A DNA stretch of 64,000 bases from Streptomyces resistomycificus (GTDB lineage Bacteria > Actinomycetota > Actinomycetes > Streptomycetales > Streptomycetaceae), in the NCBI RefSeq assembly GCF_001514265.1, contig NZ_KQ948991.1, positions 492,684 through 556,683 on the forward strand, in the 5' to 3' direction. Numbering within the stretch: position 1 is the first letter of the stretch; each line of letters opens with the position of its first letter. The position numbers were made by a program, and so were the translations under genes. Under the pieces are notes generated by a model. That model searched no databases. It saw nothing but the letters and a program-made list of their open reading frames with translations, and was not told where the DNA came from. Shown here piece by piece: positions 17,728 to 28,689 of the stretch.

Positions 17728-19080
17728 TCAGAGGGCAGCCCTCGCGCCGGGCCGCCCCCGACGACGCCCCAGCCCCGTCCACACCCCGAGAACCACCAGC
17801 ACCACGGTCCCGCCGCCGATGCCTCCCACAGCGAGGACCCTCATCAGGGCGTCTCCGCCCGCCGACGCGTCCGTCGACGCCCCGCCCGCCTGCGCCGACT
17901 CCCGATCCTGTGCCGCCGTGACCTGGAAGATGCCCCGTGGCTCGGACTGGCCCGCATAGGCGGGGCCGGCTTCCACGGTGTTCGCGGTTCGGACGCGCAG
18001 GGTCAGGTCGAAGGGCCCGTCACCGAAGTCCTCGGCCATCTGCGTCACCAGGTGCACGACAAGGTAGTACGAGCCCGCGAACCGCATGCCGCTGACGTGG
18101 TCGGGGGCCGCGTAACGGTTGGCGTAGGCGACGGGCGGGAGCGGTCGCAGGGCCGCCGACCGTTGGCTGCCGTCGTAGCCGACCCCATCGTCGTCGACCT
18201 GGCCTCGCACGGGGTTGTAGAGGGAGAGGTTCAGCGCGCTGGGCACGAAGCCGGCGTCGCCGCTCACGCTGCCGAGTTCCGCGGTGGCGTAGAGCTGCAG
18301 GCCCCAGTCCAGGGGCACCTCGTAGAAGAGTGTCTGCCCGGGCCGGATGTCGTCGCGCCAGACGCCCTGGCCCAGGGACGTCGCCGTGTCGAAGCCCGCG
18401 CCGCCCTCGCGGGACTCGGGCTCGCCGGTGGGGGGCGTGGGGGAGGCGGAGTCCCAGTCCTCGGGTGCGCTCGTGTCACCGACCTGCTCGAGCTTCGGCT
18501 CGGACACCGGGGCGATCTCCATGTCCCACTCGTCCACGGAGGAGGTCACCCCTCTCCGGACCCGCTCGACGAGCACGTAGTACGTGCCGGCCCCTTTGCA
18601 GACGGTCCCGCTGCGCGAGGCGTTCCGCTCGACGAGCGCGGTGACGGGGTGCGCGCTGCGGCCGACCCCGATGCCGGCGGTGTCCACGGAGCAGGAGTGG
18701 CTGTCGGCGTCCTGCAAGGACACCTTCACGCCGTCGCCGGCGGAAACGGTCGCACCAGGGGGAGGGACCGCGGTGACGGAGACGTACGCGTTCGACGTGA
18801 CGTCGAGTTCGAGGCGGTAGTGGAGCCGGCCGGTGGTGGGGAGGGAGCTGCGGTACGTCGTGCCGGGCTCCAGAGGTTCGGCGTCGGCGGTGCTCGTGGC
18901 GCCCGTGACCGATCGGGCGTACTCGTCGAACGCGTAGGCACCCGGTGCGTCGGCCGCCCTCGCGGGCGCCCCCGCCAGGCCTGCCGTCGTCCCCAGCAGC
19001 GCGGCCACGGCGACCACCCGCACGGCCGTTCCACGACCACACCATGCCCCGGCCCGCCACCACGCCGTACGCCGCCCCAT
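17728..19080 (-). CDS. Secreted/membrane-anchored protein, function unknown
   Basis: About 450 residues. A basic N-terminus and hydrophobic stretch with ATTAGLAGAPARAADAPGAYA gives a clear signal peptide (cut near residue 42). The mature part has two beta-rich repeats with similar openings (PLEPGTTYRSSLPTTGRLHY and DIRPGQTLFYEVPLDWGLQLY), resembling carbohydrate-binding or pre-peptidase C-terminal folds. A single membrane helix near the C-terminus ends in an Arg-rich tail. ATG at 19080 or the adjacent GTG at 19083 is preceded by GAGGGG. It converges on the kinase gene, 36 bases apart. I do not recognise the family with certainty. Confidence 0.8.
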   Translation of the reverse strand: MGRRTAWWRAGAWCGRGTAVRVVAVAALLGTTAGLAGAPARAADAPGAYAFDEYARSVTGATSTADAEPLEPGTTYRSSLPTTGRLHYRLELDVTSNAYVSVTAVPPPGATVSAGDGVKVSLQDADSHSCSVDTAGIGVGRSAHPVTALVERNASRSGTVCKGAGTYYVLVERVRRGVTSSVDEWDMEIAPVSEPKLEQVGDTSAPEDWDSASPTPPTGEPESREGGAGFDTATSLGQGVWRDDIRPGQTLFYEVPLDWGLQLYATAELGSVSGDAGFVPSALNLSLYNPVRGQVDDDGVGYDGSQRSAALRPLPPVAYANRYAAPDHVSGMRFAGSYYLVVHLVTQMAEDFGDGPFDLTLRVRTANTVEAGPAYAGQSEPRGIFQVTAAQDRESAQAGGASTDASAGGDALMRVLAVGGIGGGTVVLVVLGVWTGLGRRRGRPGARAAL

Positions 19081-19230
19081 CACGCGCCACCCCTCGTCGT
19101 ACACCGGACCGGGACTGTCGCTCATCCTGCCCCGCCGCGCCGCGTGCCACCCGCGCAATCCGTACGGGCGTCCGAAACACCCGCATCAAAGCACCCGCTC
19201 CGCACAGGACCGCAGGCCTGCAACACAAAA

Positions 19231-19253
19231 CCCCGACCGCGTGGCGGCCGGGG
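19231..19253 (-). terminator. Terminator after the DLW-39 gene
   Basis: CCCCGACCGC at 19231-19240 pairs with 19244-19253 with one mismatch and loop GTG. Read on the reverse strand the stem is followed by GTTTTG. Confidence 0.75.
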
Positions 19254-19278
19254 TCTGCTCAGGATCGGGTGTCGGTAC

Positions 19279-19407
19279 TCACGAACCCGTGGGCACGGAG
19301 TCAGTCGCCTCCGTCCACAGATCCTGCTCGGCGCGATCCGCCTGGATCTGGCGGTACACGAGGAGCCCGCCGATAGCGGCCAGTGCGACCAGGAGAAGCT
19401 TCTTCAC
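19279..19407 (-). CDS. DLW-39 family small membrane protein
   Basis: A 42-residue protein: KKLLLVALAAIGGLLVY forms one membrane helix, followed by a polar tail with the AEQDLW motif that names the family in actinobacteria. GTG at 19407 has GAGG seven bases upstream; longer starts to 19461 add unconserved residues. A terminator follows. Function unknown. The family is regularly found near gyrA in actinobacteria, as here. Confidence 0.85.
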   Translation of the reverse strand: MKKLLLVALAAIGGLLVYRQIQADRAEQDLWTEATDSVPTGS

Positions 19408-19745
19408 CGCGCGACCTCGTCTTTCCTTGACGTAGGGGACCTCTGGCGCCCGACTATACACACCGACCGAGACCGATCGGTGACCTGCCTCGAGCCCTCA
19501 ACTCCCGCCCGGAACACCGCAATAGAAGCGGACGAGGGCGCTCCGATCAGAGGGTGATCACATCCATACGGGCGGCCACTTTGACCGCCTTCATCATGTA
19601 TTTCCCCATTTTCCGCCCTCATGCACCCATCCGAGTGGTGTTCATCCGAAGATCGACGCGCCACGGGCGTCGGTCCACCACTTCGCGGTCCCCATACACA
19701 TGATGAGGAAAGTACGCAAATCGCCCGACCCGAAAGTGAGGGGCC
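19408..19745. other. Intergenic region, no gene recognised
   Basis: This 338-base stretch separates the divergent DLW-39 and DUF6344-like genes. It holds both promoters, but I could not place them. No tRNA, repeat or known operator is visible. Confidence 0.5.
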
Positions 19746-20168
19746 ATGGCCCAGAACAAGGTCATGAAGCTGTGGATCGCCATCGTCACTGCCTTCCTGG
19801 CGCTGTGCACGACGCTCGGCCTGATCACGACGACCGCCGCCGCGGCCGTACCGCAGACCGAGTCGACGCGCAACAGCACGGCACACACGACGACGCCGGC
19901 GACGCCCCTGTGGTCCTGGTCCTACTCCAGAGACCTGCCCCCCACCATGAAGCAGCGCATCCGCGCCGAGGCCCACGGCAAGACCCCCGGCTGCCGCCAC
20001 CGCCCGCCCACCGACACGGACGCGGATGCGGATGCGGAGGTCGATGCGGAAGCGAGTACGGCAATGGGCGTCGACACGAGCAGGGACACGGACTCGGCCG
20101 TCCCGGCCTCGACCCCGTGCGACGCGACCGGCAGCTCCGTCGGGCTCTTCAGCCCTCTCCTGCGCTGA
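19746..20168 (+). CDS. Small secreted protein (DUF6344-like)
   Basis: A 140-residue protein with a signal peptide (about residues 1-34, KLWIAIVTAFLALCTTLGLITTTAAAA) and a short mature part rich in Thr, Asp and Ala, including a run of Asp-Ala dipeptides. ATG at 19746 has GAGGGG just upstream. The family label DUF6344 is from memory and tentative. Function unknown. A perfect terminator follows at 20221-20255. Confidence 0.7.
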   Translation: MAQNKVMKLWIAIVTAFLALCTTLGLITTTAAAAVPQTESTRNSTAHTTTPATPLWSWSYSRDLPPTMKQRIRAEAHGKTPGCRHRPPTDTDADADAEVDAEASTAMGVDTSRDTDSAVPASTPCDATGSSVGLFSPLLR

Positions 20169-20220
20169 CCGCACCGCACACTCACACGTAACGGCGAACT
20201 TGCGTACGCCCGGACAGCAT

Positions 20221-20255
20221 GTAGAGCCCCGACCGGTCCCCGGTCGGGGCTCTAC
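20221..20255 (+). terminator. Terminator after the DUF6344-like gene
   Basis: A perfect 16-bp stem, GTAGAGCCCCGACCGG at 20221-20236 with 20240-20255, loop TCC. Confidence 0.85.
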
Positions 20256-20304
20256 TGCGTGCACCGCCGCCCACCGCCCCCACACCCGGACCAGACGCCT
20301 CCCT

Positions 20305-20716
20305 CGGCGGCGCCTTGAGCTGCGCATTGCCCTGACAGCGCAGGCCCAGCACCTCACTACGACGAAGACCGAGCAGCAACACGTCCGCTTCCTTCGTCTG
20401 CTCCGGTACAACGACTTGAACGTAGCAGCGCGCTACGCACGCCGCGACGTCGACTTCGAGGGGCGGCGGTGCATCCCGGTCAGGCAGGTGCAGCGTGTGA
20501 AGGGGTCGGCGTCCGCCGCAGCACCGTTCGGCTCCCCGGCACACCTGTGGGACCCTGCTCGCCTTCCTGAAGGCCCACCCCAAGGTCGCCCAGGCGATCC
20601 TCCGGCATAGCCAGATCCGTACGACTATGGACGGCTATACGCACGTCGTCGGCGACAGCGAGCGGGAAGCCTTCGCGATGCTCTCCGAGCTGCTGGAAGA
20701 GCCGCTCATCGGCTGA
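20305..20716 (+). pseudogene. Decayed tyrosine integrase relic
   Basis: Three pieces of a phage/plasmid-type tyrosine recombinase are readable. On the plus strand near 20441-20505 the frame gives RDVDFEGRRCIPVRQVQRVKG, like the segment after the first catalytic arginine. From about 20543 to the TGA at 20714-20716, in a different frame, it gives HTCGTLLAFL, HPKVAQAILRHSQI and MDGYTHV, the C-terminal box with catalytic His/Arg and Tyr. On the minus strand at about 20316-20395 the frame gives LLLGLRRSEVLGLR, the box I arginine region, so this piece is inverted. No full frame exists. It ends 72 bases from tRNA-Ile, the usual neighbour of such integrases. Confidence 0.75.
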
Positions 20717-20748
20717 CCGCCGGTGTTGGTGTCACCCGGTGGTGTCAA

Positions 20749-20779
20749 AAGACCCCCAGTCCTGTGGACTGGGGGTCTT
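20749..20779 (-). terminator. Terminator after tRNA-Ile
   Basis: A perfect 14-bp stem, AAGACCCCCAGTCC at 20749-20762 with 20766-20779, loop TGT. On the reverse strand it exits into CTTTTGAC, so it ends the tRNA-Ile transcript. Confidence 0.85.
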
Positions 20780-20787
20780 CTCGCTGG

Positions 20788-20861
20788 TGGGGCTAACAGG
20801 ATTTGAACCTGTGGCCTCATCCTTATCAGGGATGCGCTCTAACCAACTGAGCTATAGCCCC
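20788..20861 (-). tRNA. tRNA-Ile (anticodon GAU)
   Basis: The reverse strand gives a 74-base cloverleaf: acceptor GGGGCUA/UAGCCCC, D arm with AGUUGGUUA, anticodon stem-loop CAUCCCUGAUAAGGAUG (anticodon GAU) and T arm CAGGUUCAAAUCCUG. CCA is not encoded. It lies between the integrase relic and the DUF3566 gene. Confidence 0.95.
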
Positions 20862-20972
20862 GCCGCGCTCTGCGGTGTGTGTCCCGCGCGCTGACTCCTG
20901 AAGATTAGCGCACGACGCGGGCAGTCCCAAAATCGGTATCCGGAGACCGTCAGCGGGAACGGGACGGCACGC

Positions 20973-21818
20973 TCACTCGTCCTCGGCCAGCGTCAGCTCG
21001 ACGCCGCCGACGAAGCCCGCGGAGAGGTTGTAGATGAACGCGCCGAGGGTCGCGAGGGCGGTCGCGAGGACTACGTCGATGACCGCGATGATCGTCGTGA
21101 ACGTCAGGACGTTCGGGAGGGACAGGAACGACTGGAGGTCGAAGCCGTTCGACTCGTTCGAGCCGGTCGCCTCGGAGATCGTGCCACCGACCGTCGAGAA
21201 GACGCCCATCGCGTCCATGACCATCCACAGCACGGCGGCCGCGACGATGGTGCAGATGCCCAGCGCGATGGAGAGCAGGAAGCTGACCTTCATCACCGAC
21301 CAGGGGTCGGCCTTGGCCACTCTCAGGCGCGCCTTGCGGGTGCGCGGCGTGGTGCGCGCACCGGTGCGGGGGCGGCGCACAGCGCCGGCCGGGGTCGGCT
21401 GGGCCGGGTAGGCCTGCGGCGGGTGGTACGGCCCGGAGGGCTGCTGCGGCTGACGCTCCCCCGGCAGCGGGGAGGGCGCCTCGGGCGGCGTCGGCTGGGC
21501 CGACGGCTGAGGCTGGGCGCCCGGAGCGGCCGTGGCCTGGCCCGCGCCGGTGGCGGGCCCCTTGGCCTGCGGTCCTCGGGTGTCCGTCACAGTTCCCCCC
21601 TGGGATCCATGCGTGTCAGGCGAGGGCGAGCCGGTCGCTGGGGACTTGATCGCCTGCAGGTTGGTCGTGTGCGGGTCGGTCGGGCCCGCGCCCGTGTGCG
21701 AGTCTGTCGCTTTCGCGGCGGAGCCACGGCCGCCGCCGTTCGATTCGTTACCGGTAGAGGTACCGGTAGAGGTACCGGTAGAGGTACCGACCGAACCGGC
21801 GCCCGTGGCTCCGCTCAC
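20973..21818 (-). CDS. DUF3566 membrane protein downstream of gyrA
   Basis: A 281-residue protein. The N-terminal 165 residues are low-complexity (Gly/Ser/Thr then Pro/Gln/Ala), and the C-terminal 115 residues form the DUF3566 domain with two membrane helices (SVMKVSFLLSIALGICTIVAAAVLW and FTTIIAVIDVVLATALATLGAF). GTG at 21818 has GAGGAG nine bases upstream. It lies 18 bases after gyrA and is co-transcribed. The same gene follows gyrA in many actinobacteria; its function is unknown. Confidence 0.9.
   Translation of the reverse strand: MSGATGAGSVGTSTGTSTGTSTGNESNGGGRGSAAKATDSHTGAGPTDPHTTNLQAIKSPATGSPSPDTHGSQGGTVTDTRGPQAKGPATGAGQATAAPGAQPQPSAQPTPPEAPSPLPGERQPQQPSGPYHPPQAYPAQPTPAGAVRRPRTGARTTPRTRKARLRVAKADPWSVMKVSFLLSIALGICTIVAAAVLWMVMDAMGVFSTVGGTISEATGSNESNGFDLQSFLSLPNVLTFTTIIAVIDVVLATALATLGAFIYNLSAGFVGGVELTLAEDE
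21753..21788. repeat. Three 12-bp tandem repeats in the DUF3566 gene
   Basis: GGTAGAGGTACC occurs three times in a row. On the coding strand it yields GTST repeats near the N-terminus. It keeps frame and probably varies between strains. Confidence 0.9.
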
Positions 21819-21836
21819 GATGACTCACTCCTCGTG

Positions 21837-24431
<2,595 letters not shown>

Positions 24432-24473
24432 TGCTGGTGGGGATCCTTCCTGGTGCGGTCAGCTGAGACCGAC

Positions 24474-26534
24474 TCAGATGTCGAGGAAGCGGACGTCCTT
24501 GGCATTGCGCTGGATGAACTGGCGGCGCGCCTCCACGTCCTCACCCATGAGGACCGAGAACAGGTCGTCGGCCTGGGCGGCGTCGTCGAGGGTGACCTGA
24601 CCGAGGACGCGGTGCTCCTGGTCCATGGTCGTGATGCGCAGCTCCTCGGCGTTCATCTCGCCGAGACCCTTGAAGCGCTGGATCGAGTCCTCGCGGATGC
24701 GCTTGCCTCGCTGGCGGCCCATCTCGATCAGCGCGTCGCGCTCGCGGTCGGAGTACGCGTACTCGATGTCCTCCCGGCCCCACTTGATCTTGTAGAGCGG
24801 GGGACGGGACAGGAACACGTGCCCGGCCTCGACCAGCGGCCGCATGAAGCGGAACAGGAAGGTCAGCAGCAGGGTGTTGATGTGCTGGCCGTCGACGTCG
24901 GCGTCCGCCATCAGGATGATCTTGTGATAGCGCAGCTTCTCGATGTCGAAGTCCTCGTGGACTCCGGTGCCGAAGGCCGAGATCAGCGCCTGGATCTCCT
25001 GGTTCTGCAGGATCTTGTCGATCCTGGCCTTCTCCACGTTGAGGATCTTGCCGCGGATCGGGAGGATCGCCTGGTACTCCGGGTTGCGGCCGGACTTGGC
25101 CGAGCCGCCGGCGGAGTCACCCTCGACGATGAAGATCTCGCACTTGATGGGGTCGTTCGACTGGCAGTCGGAGAGCTTGCCCGGGAGGGACGCCGTCTCG
25201 AGCAGACCCTTGCGGCGCGTCAGGTCACGCGCCTTGCGGGCCGCCACGCGCGCGGTGGCCGCCTGGATGCCCTTGCGGACGATGTCCGCGGCCTCGACCG
25301 GGTTGCGGTCCAGCCAGTCGTTCAGGTGTTCGTAGACCGCCTTCTGGACGAAGGTCTTGGCCTCCGTGTTGCCCAGCTTGGTCTTGGTCTGGCCCTCGAA
25401 CTGCGGCTCGCTGAGCTTCACCGAGATGATCGCCGTCAGACCCTCGCGGATGTCGTCACCCGTGAGGTTGTCGTCCTTCTCCCGCAGCAGCTTCTTGTCG
25501 CGCGCGTACTTGTTGATCAGGTTGGTGAGCGCCGCACGGAAGCCCTCCTCGTGCGTACCACCCTCATGCGTGTGGATGATGTTCGCGAAGGAGTAGACGC
25601 CCTCGGTGTAACCGCTGTTCCACTGCATGGCGACTTCGAGGGAGAGGCTCTTGTCCTTGTCCTCGGCCTCGAGGTCGATGACCGTCGGGTGTACCGCCTC
25701 TCCCTTGCGGGAGTTGAGGTACTTCACGAAGTCGACGATGCCGCCCTCGTAGTGGTACGTGACGGTCTTGACCTCGGCGGTCTCGTCCGCGCCCGCCTCG
25801 TCCGCCCCGGAGGTGGCCTTGGCCGACTCGCGCTCGTCGGTGAGCTTGATCGTCAAGCCCTTGTTGAGGAACGCCATCTCCTGGAAACGCCGCGAGAGCG
25901 TCTCGAAGGAGTACTCGGTGGTCTCGAAGATGTCGCTGTCGGCCCAGAAGGTGACCGACGTGCCGGTCTCGTCCGTGGCCTCGTGCTTGACCAACGGCGC
26001 CGTGGGGACGCCCATCTTGTAGTCCTGCGTGTGGCGGTACCCGTCGGTCCTGACCTCGACGGCGACCTTCGACGACAGGGCGTTCACCACGGAGACGCCC
26101 ACGCCGTGCAGACCGCCGGAGACCGCGTAACCGCCGCCGCCGAACTTGCCGCCCGCGTGCAGCACGGTCAGCACGACCTCGAGGGCCGGCTTGCCCTCGG
26201 AGGCCACGATGCCCACCGGGATGCCACGGCCGTTGTCGACGACGCGGACGCCGCCGTCGGCCAGGATCGTCACGTCGATGGTGTCCGCGTGGCCGGCCAG
26301 CGCCTCGTCGACCGAGTTGTCGACGACCTCGTACACGAGGTGGTGAAGTCCGCGCTCACCGGTCGAGCCGATGTACATACCGGGTCGCTTGCGGACCGCG
26401 TCCAGACCCTCGAGGACGGTGATGGCGCTGGCGTCGTACGAGGCGGTGACCTCGCCGTTCGAGGTGTTGACCTCGTCGCTCACGCCGGCGTCGGTGGACG
26501 GGATGTTCTCGTTGGGGTTGCCGGAATCGGCCAC
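24474..26534 (-). CDS. gyrB: DNA gyrase subunit B
   Basis: A 686-residue ATPase subunit. The GHKL ATP site shows YEVVDNSVDEAL and DNGRGIPVG; the TOPRIM domain has EGDSAGGSA and DADVDGQHI; PIRGKILNVEKA is the usual linker signature. GTG at 26534 is chosen because it gives the family length and AAAGGG sits about seven bases upstream; the longer open frame to 26783 is not conserved. It heads the gyrB-gyrA-DUF3566 operon. Confidence 0.97.
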   Translation of the reverse strand: MADSGNPNENIPSTDAGVSDEVNTSNGEVTASYDASAITVLEGLDAVRKRPGMYIGSTGERGLHHLVYEVVDNSVDEALAGHADTIDVTILADGGVRVVDNGRGIPVGIVASEGKPALEVVLTVLHAGGKFGGGGYAVSGGLHGVGVSVVNALSSKVAVEVRTDGYRHTQDYKMGVPTAPLVKHEATDETGTSVTFWADSDIFETTEYSFETLSRRFQEMAFLNKGLTIKLTDERESAKATSGADEAGADETAEVKTVTYHYEGGIVDFVKYLNSRKGEAVHPTVIDLEAEDKDKSLSLEVAMQWNSGYTEGVYSFANIIHTHEGGTHEEGFRAALTNLINKYARDKKLLREKDDNLTGDDIREGLTAIISVKLSEPQFEGQTKTKLGNTEAKTFVQKAVYEHLNDWLDRNPVEAADIVRKGIQAATARVAARKARDLTRRKGLLETASLPGKLSDCQSNDPIKCEIFIVEGDSAGGSAKSGRNPEYQAILPIRGKILNVEKARIDKILQNQEIQALISAFGTGVHEDFDIEKLRYHKIILMADADVDGQHINTLLLTFLFRFMRPLVEAGHVFLSRPPLYKIKWGREDIEYAYSDRERDALIEMGRQRGKRIREDSIQRFKGLGEMNAEELRITTMDQEHRVLGQVTLDDAAQADDLFSVLMGEDVEARRQFIQRNAKDVRFLDI

Positions 26535-26967
26535 GAAGCGCCCTTTCTGGCACAGCACGAGCCAGGCTCGTCGGCGGGTTGCCGGAGCGGCTGCGGCATG
26601 TTGCGTTGGTAAGCCTTGTTCAGCGTTGCTCAGCTTTTCCCGGGCGGTCCCCACGATTGGGGCGGGATTGGCTTCCAGTCTACCGGTAGCGCCGACAGTG
26701 ATGGGGGTTTGCCGGTACCTGAGTCCGCATGTGCCGCCCTCAACCGGTCTCTTCCGGGTCCCCATATACGGAACGGGGCTCAAAGAGGCTCACAGCGGCA
26801 CTCAGCGCTTCGGGCCGTCAACCCTTGGCTACTTGGGAGTCACGTCGGGATTCGCAACCGCGTCCACCGACACGAGGCGATCACCCGGGGCCTGCGGTTG
26901 TGACGTCAGTCACCTTTTGATACGGCCGCGCAGACGTGGGCCCAGCCGGTCTTCCAGGGGGCTCCGC
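26535..26967. other. gyrB upstream region
   Basis: This 433-base gap lies between the DUF721 gene and gyrB, both on the reverse strand. Supercoiling-sensitive gyrB promoters are expected here, but I cannot place them firmly. A 10-bp palindrome CTACCGGTAG sits at about 26680-26689. No terminator for the DUF721 transcript was clear. Confidence 0.5.
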
Positions 26968-27504
26968 TCACCCGTAGGTGTCGCCGGGACCCGTGCTGCC
27001 GGGGGCTCGCAGGGGGCCGTAACGGCGGGGCGGACCACCGGGACCCTGCACCTTGATCAGCTTCACCGCGCCCTGTCCCAGATCCTCGTTCAGGCGGGCG
27101 ACCAGCTGTGGGGCGAGCAGCCGGAGATTGGTCGCCCACGCCGTGGAATCGCAGCGCACGACCAGGACCCGCTCGTCCTCGTCGTACTTCTCCGGCTCGC
27201 AGTGCTTGGCCAGGTCCTCGCCGACGATCTGCGGCCAGCGGCCCATCACCCCGCCCACCGCGGCCGGCGCCTCCCAGCCGCGCTCGGTGATCAGCCGGTT
27301 GATGGCGGCGCCGAGCGCGAGGGGGTCGCGTCCGTCGGCACGCGCTCCAGAGCGCAGGCCTCCACGTCGCGCCTGCTTCTTCTGCTGCGCCGCGTCCCCA
27401 CGCGCGCGTGCCTGTTCCTTCGCCGCCCTGAGCGCCACGCGCGCGAGGTCGACGCCGGAGGGCTCGGCCTTCTTTCCGGGAGCCGGTCCGTCCTCGGTAC
27501 TCAT
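26968..27504 (-). CDS. DUF721 / DciA-like protein
   Basis: A 178-residue protein next to recF. The conserved DUF721 domain spans about residues 60-155, with WPQIVGEDLAKHCEP and VLVVRCDSTAWATNLRLLAPQLVARLN. DUF721 defines DciA, the replicative-helicase loading factor found in bacteria without DnaC or DnaI. The N-terminus is basic and probably disordered, and the tail is Gly/Pro-rich. ATG at 27504 overlaps the recF stop by four bases (ATGA), so the two are coupled. Helicase-loader function is inferred from family and position. Confidence 0.88.
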   Translation of the reverse strand: MSTEDGPAPGKKAEPSGVDLARVALRAAKEQARARGDAAQQKKQARRGGLRSGARADGRDPLALGAAINRLITERGWEAPAAVGGVMGRWPQIVGEDLAKHCEPEKYDEDERVLVVRCDSTAWATNLRLLAPQLVARLNEDLGQGAVKLIKVQGPGGPPRRYGPLRAPGSTGPGDTYG

Positions 27505-28622
27505 GCCCGCTGCACCGTCCCCTCCGCCACGCTGTACCGCGTCCCCGCCAGGACATGCGGTACGTCGTCGTCGACCGCGGCCGTCACCAGCACCTGCTCG
27601 CCCGGCGCGACCAGCTCGGCCAGGCGCTCGCGGCGACGGGTGTCCAGCTCGGCGAAGACGTCGTCGAGGACGAGCACCGGCTCGTTGCCCTCGGCACTGA
27701 GGAGGTCGTAGGACGCCAGCCGCAACGCCAGCGCGTACGACCAGGACTCGCCGTGCGAGGCGTACCCCTTCGCCGGCAACTGGCCGAGCTTGAGCAGCAG
27801 TTCGTCCCGGTGCGGTCCCACGAGCGTGACTCCCCGCTCGATCTCCTGCTTACGCGCCTCGGCCAGTGCGGCCATCAGCTGCTCGTAGAGCTCCTCGCGC
27901 GTGTGTGCCTCACCCGGCGCGGACGGCTTGTACTCCAGCGCGACCGGACCTCCGCCGGGCGCCAGCTGCTCGTACGCCTTGTCGGCCAGCGGCTGGAGGG
28001 ACGCGATCAGGTCGAGCCGCTGGGCGAGCAGCTCCGCTCCCGCGCGCGCGAGGTGCTGGTCCCAGACGTCGAGGGTGGACAGGTCCATGGAGCGGCCGCC
28101 GTGCCGGCGGGCGAGCGCGGCCGACTTCAGCAGCGTGTTGCGCTGCTTGAGGACCCGCTCGTAGTCGGAACGGACGCCGGCCATGCGCGGAGAACGGGCC
28201 GTGATCAGCTCGTCGAGGAACCGCCGCCGCTCCCCGGGATCGCCCTTGACCAGCGCCAGGTCCTCGGGCGCGAACAGCACGGTCCGCACGATCCCCAGCA
28301 CGTCACGCGGCCTGACCTGCGAGGACCTGTTGATGCGGGCTCGGTTGGCGCGGCCGGGGTTCAGCTCCAGCTCGACCAGCTGCTGCCGCTCACCCTGCTT
28401 GACCTGGGCCCGGATGACCGCGCGCTCGGCGCCCATCCGGACCAGCGGGGCGTCGGAGGAGACGCGGTGGCTGCCGAGGGTGGCCAGGTATCCGATCGCC
28501 TCGACCAAATTCGTTTTGCCCTGCCCGTTGGGGCCGACGAAGGCGGTGACGCCCGGGTCGAGCGGAACTTCGACCCGGGCGTACGAGCGGAAGTCGGCCA
28601 GCGACAGGTGCGTGACGTGCAT
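27501..28622 (-). CDS. recF: DNA repair protein RecF
   Basis: A 373-residue SMC-like ATPase that helps load RecA at gaps. Walker A is GPNGQGKTNLVEA, the signature motif is near SYALALRLASYDLL, and Walker B is PVLVLDDVFAELD. ATG at 28622. It follows gnd (64-base gap with three DnaA-box-like cores) and overlaps the DUF721 gene. Confidence 0.97.
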   Translation of the reverse strand: MHVTHLSLADFRSYARVEVPLDPGVTAFVGPNGQGKTNLVEAIGYLATLGSHRVSSDAPLVRMGAERAVIRAQVKQGERQQLVELELNPGRANRARINRSSQVRPRDVLGIVRTVLFAPEDLALVKGDPGERRRFLDELITARSPRMAGVRSDYERVLKQRNTLLKSAALARRHGGRSMDLSTLDVWDQHLARAGAELLAQRLDLIASLQPLADKAYEQLAPGGGPVALEYKPSAPGEAHTREELYEQLMAALAEARKQEIERGVTLVGPHRDELLLKLGQLPAKGYASHGESWSYALALRLASYDLLSAEGNEPVLVLDDVFAELDTRRRERLAELVAPGEQVLVTAAVDDDVPHVLAGTRYSVAEGTVQRA

Positions 28623-28647
28623 GGTCGTGCGCCGACCTCCCCCAGCT

Positions 28648-28689
28648 TGTGGACTCAGCTTGTGGACTGCTGTGCAGCCCTGTGGACTA
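28648..28689. promoter_or_regulatory. Three DnaA-box-like cores between gnd and recF
   Basis: TGTGGACTC at 28648-28656, TGTGGACTG at 28661-28669 and TGTGGACTA at 28681-28689 share the core TGTGGAC (reverse GTCCACA) in one orientation. The last two positions of the consensus differ, so affinity may be low. Confidence 0.5.

Noticed and set aside
17728..17900. LAVGG plus helix plus Arg tail at the C-terminus of the secreted protein as a sortase signal
   Set aside because: It lacks the Thr of LAXTG and lies at the helix edge; a plain membrane anchor is the simpler reading.
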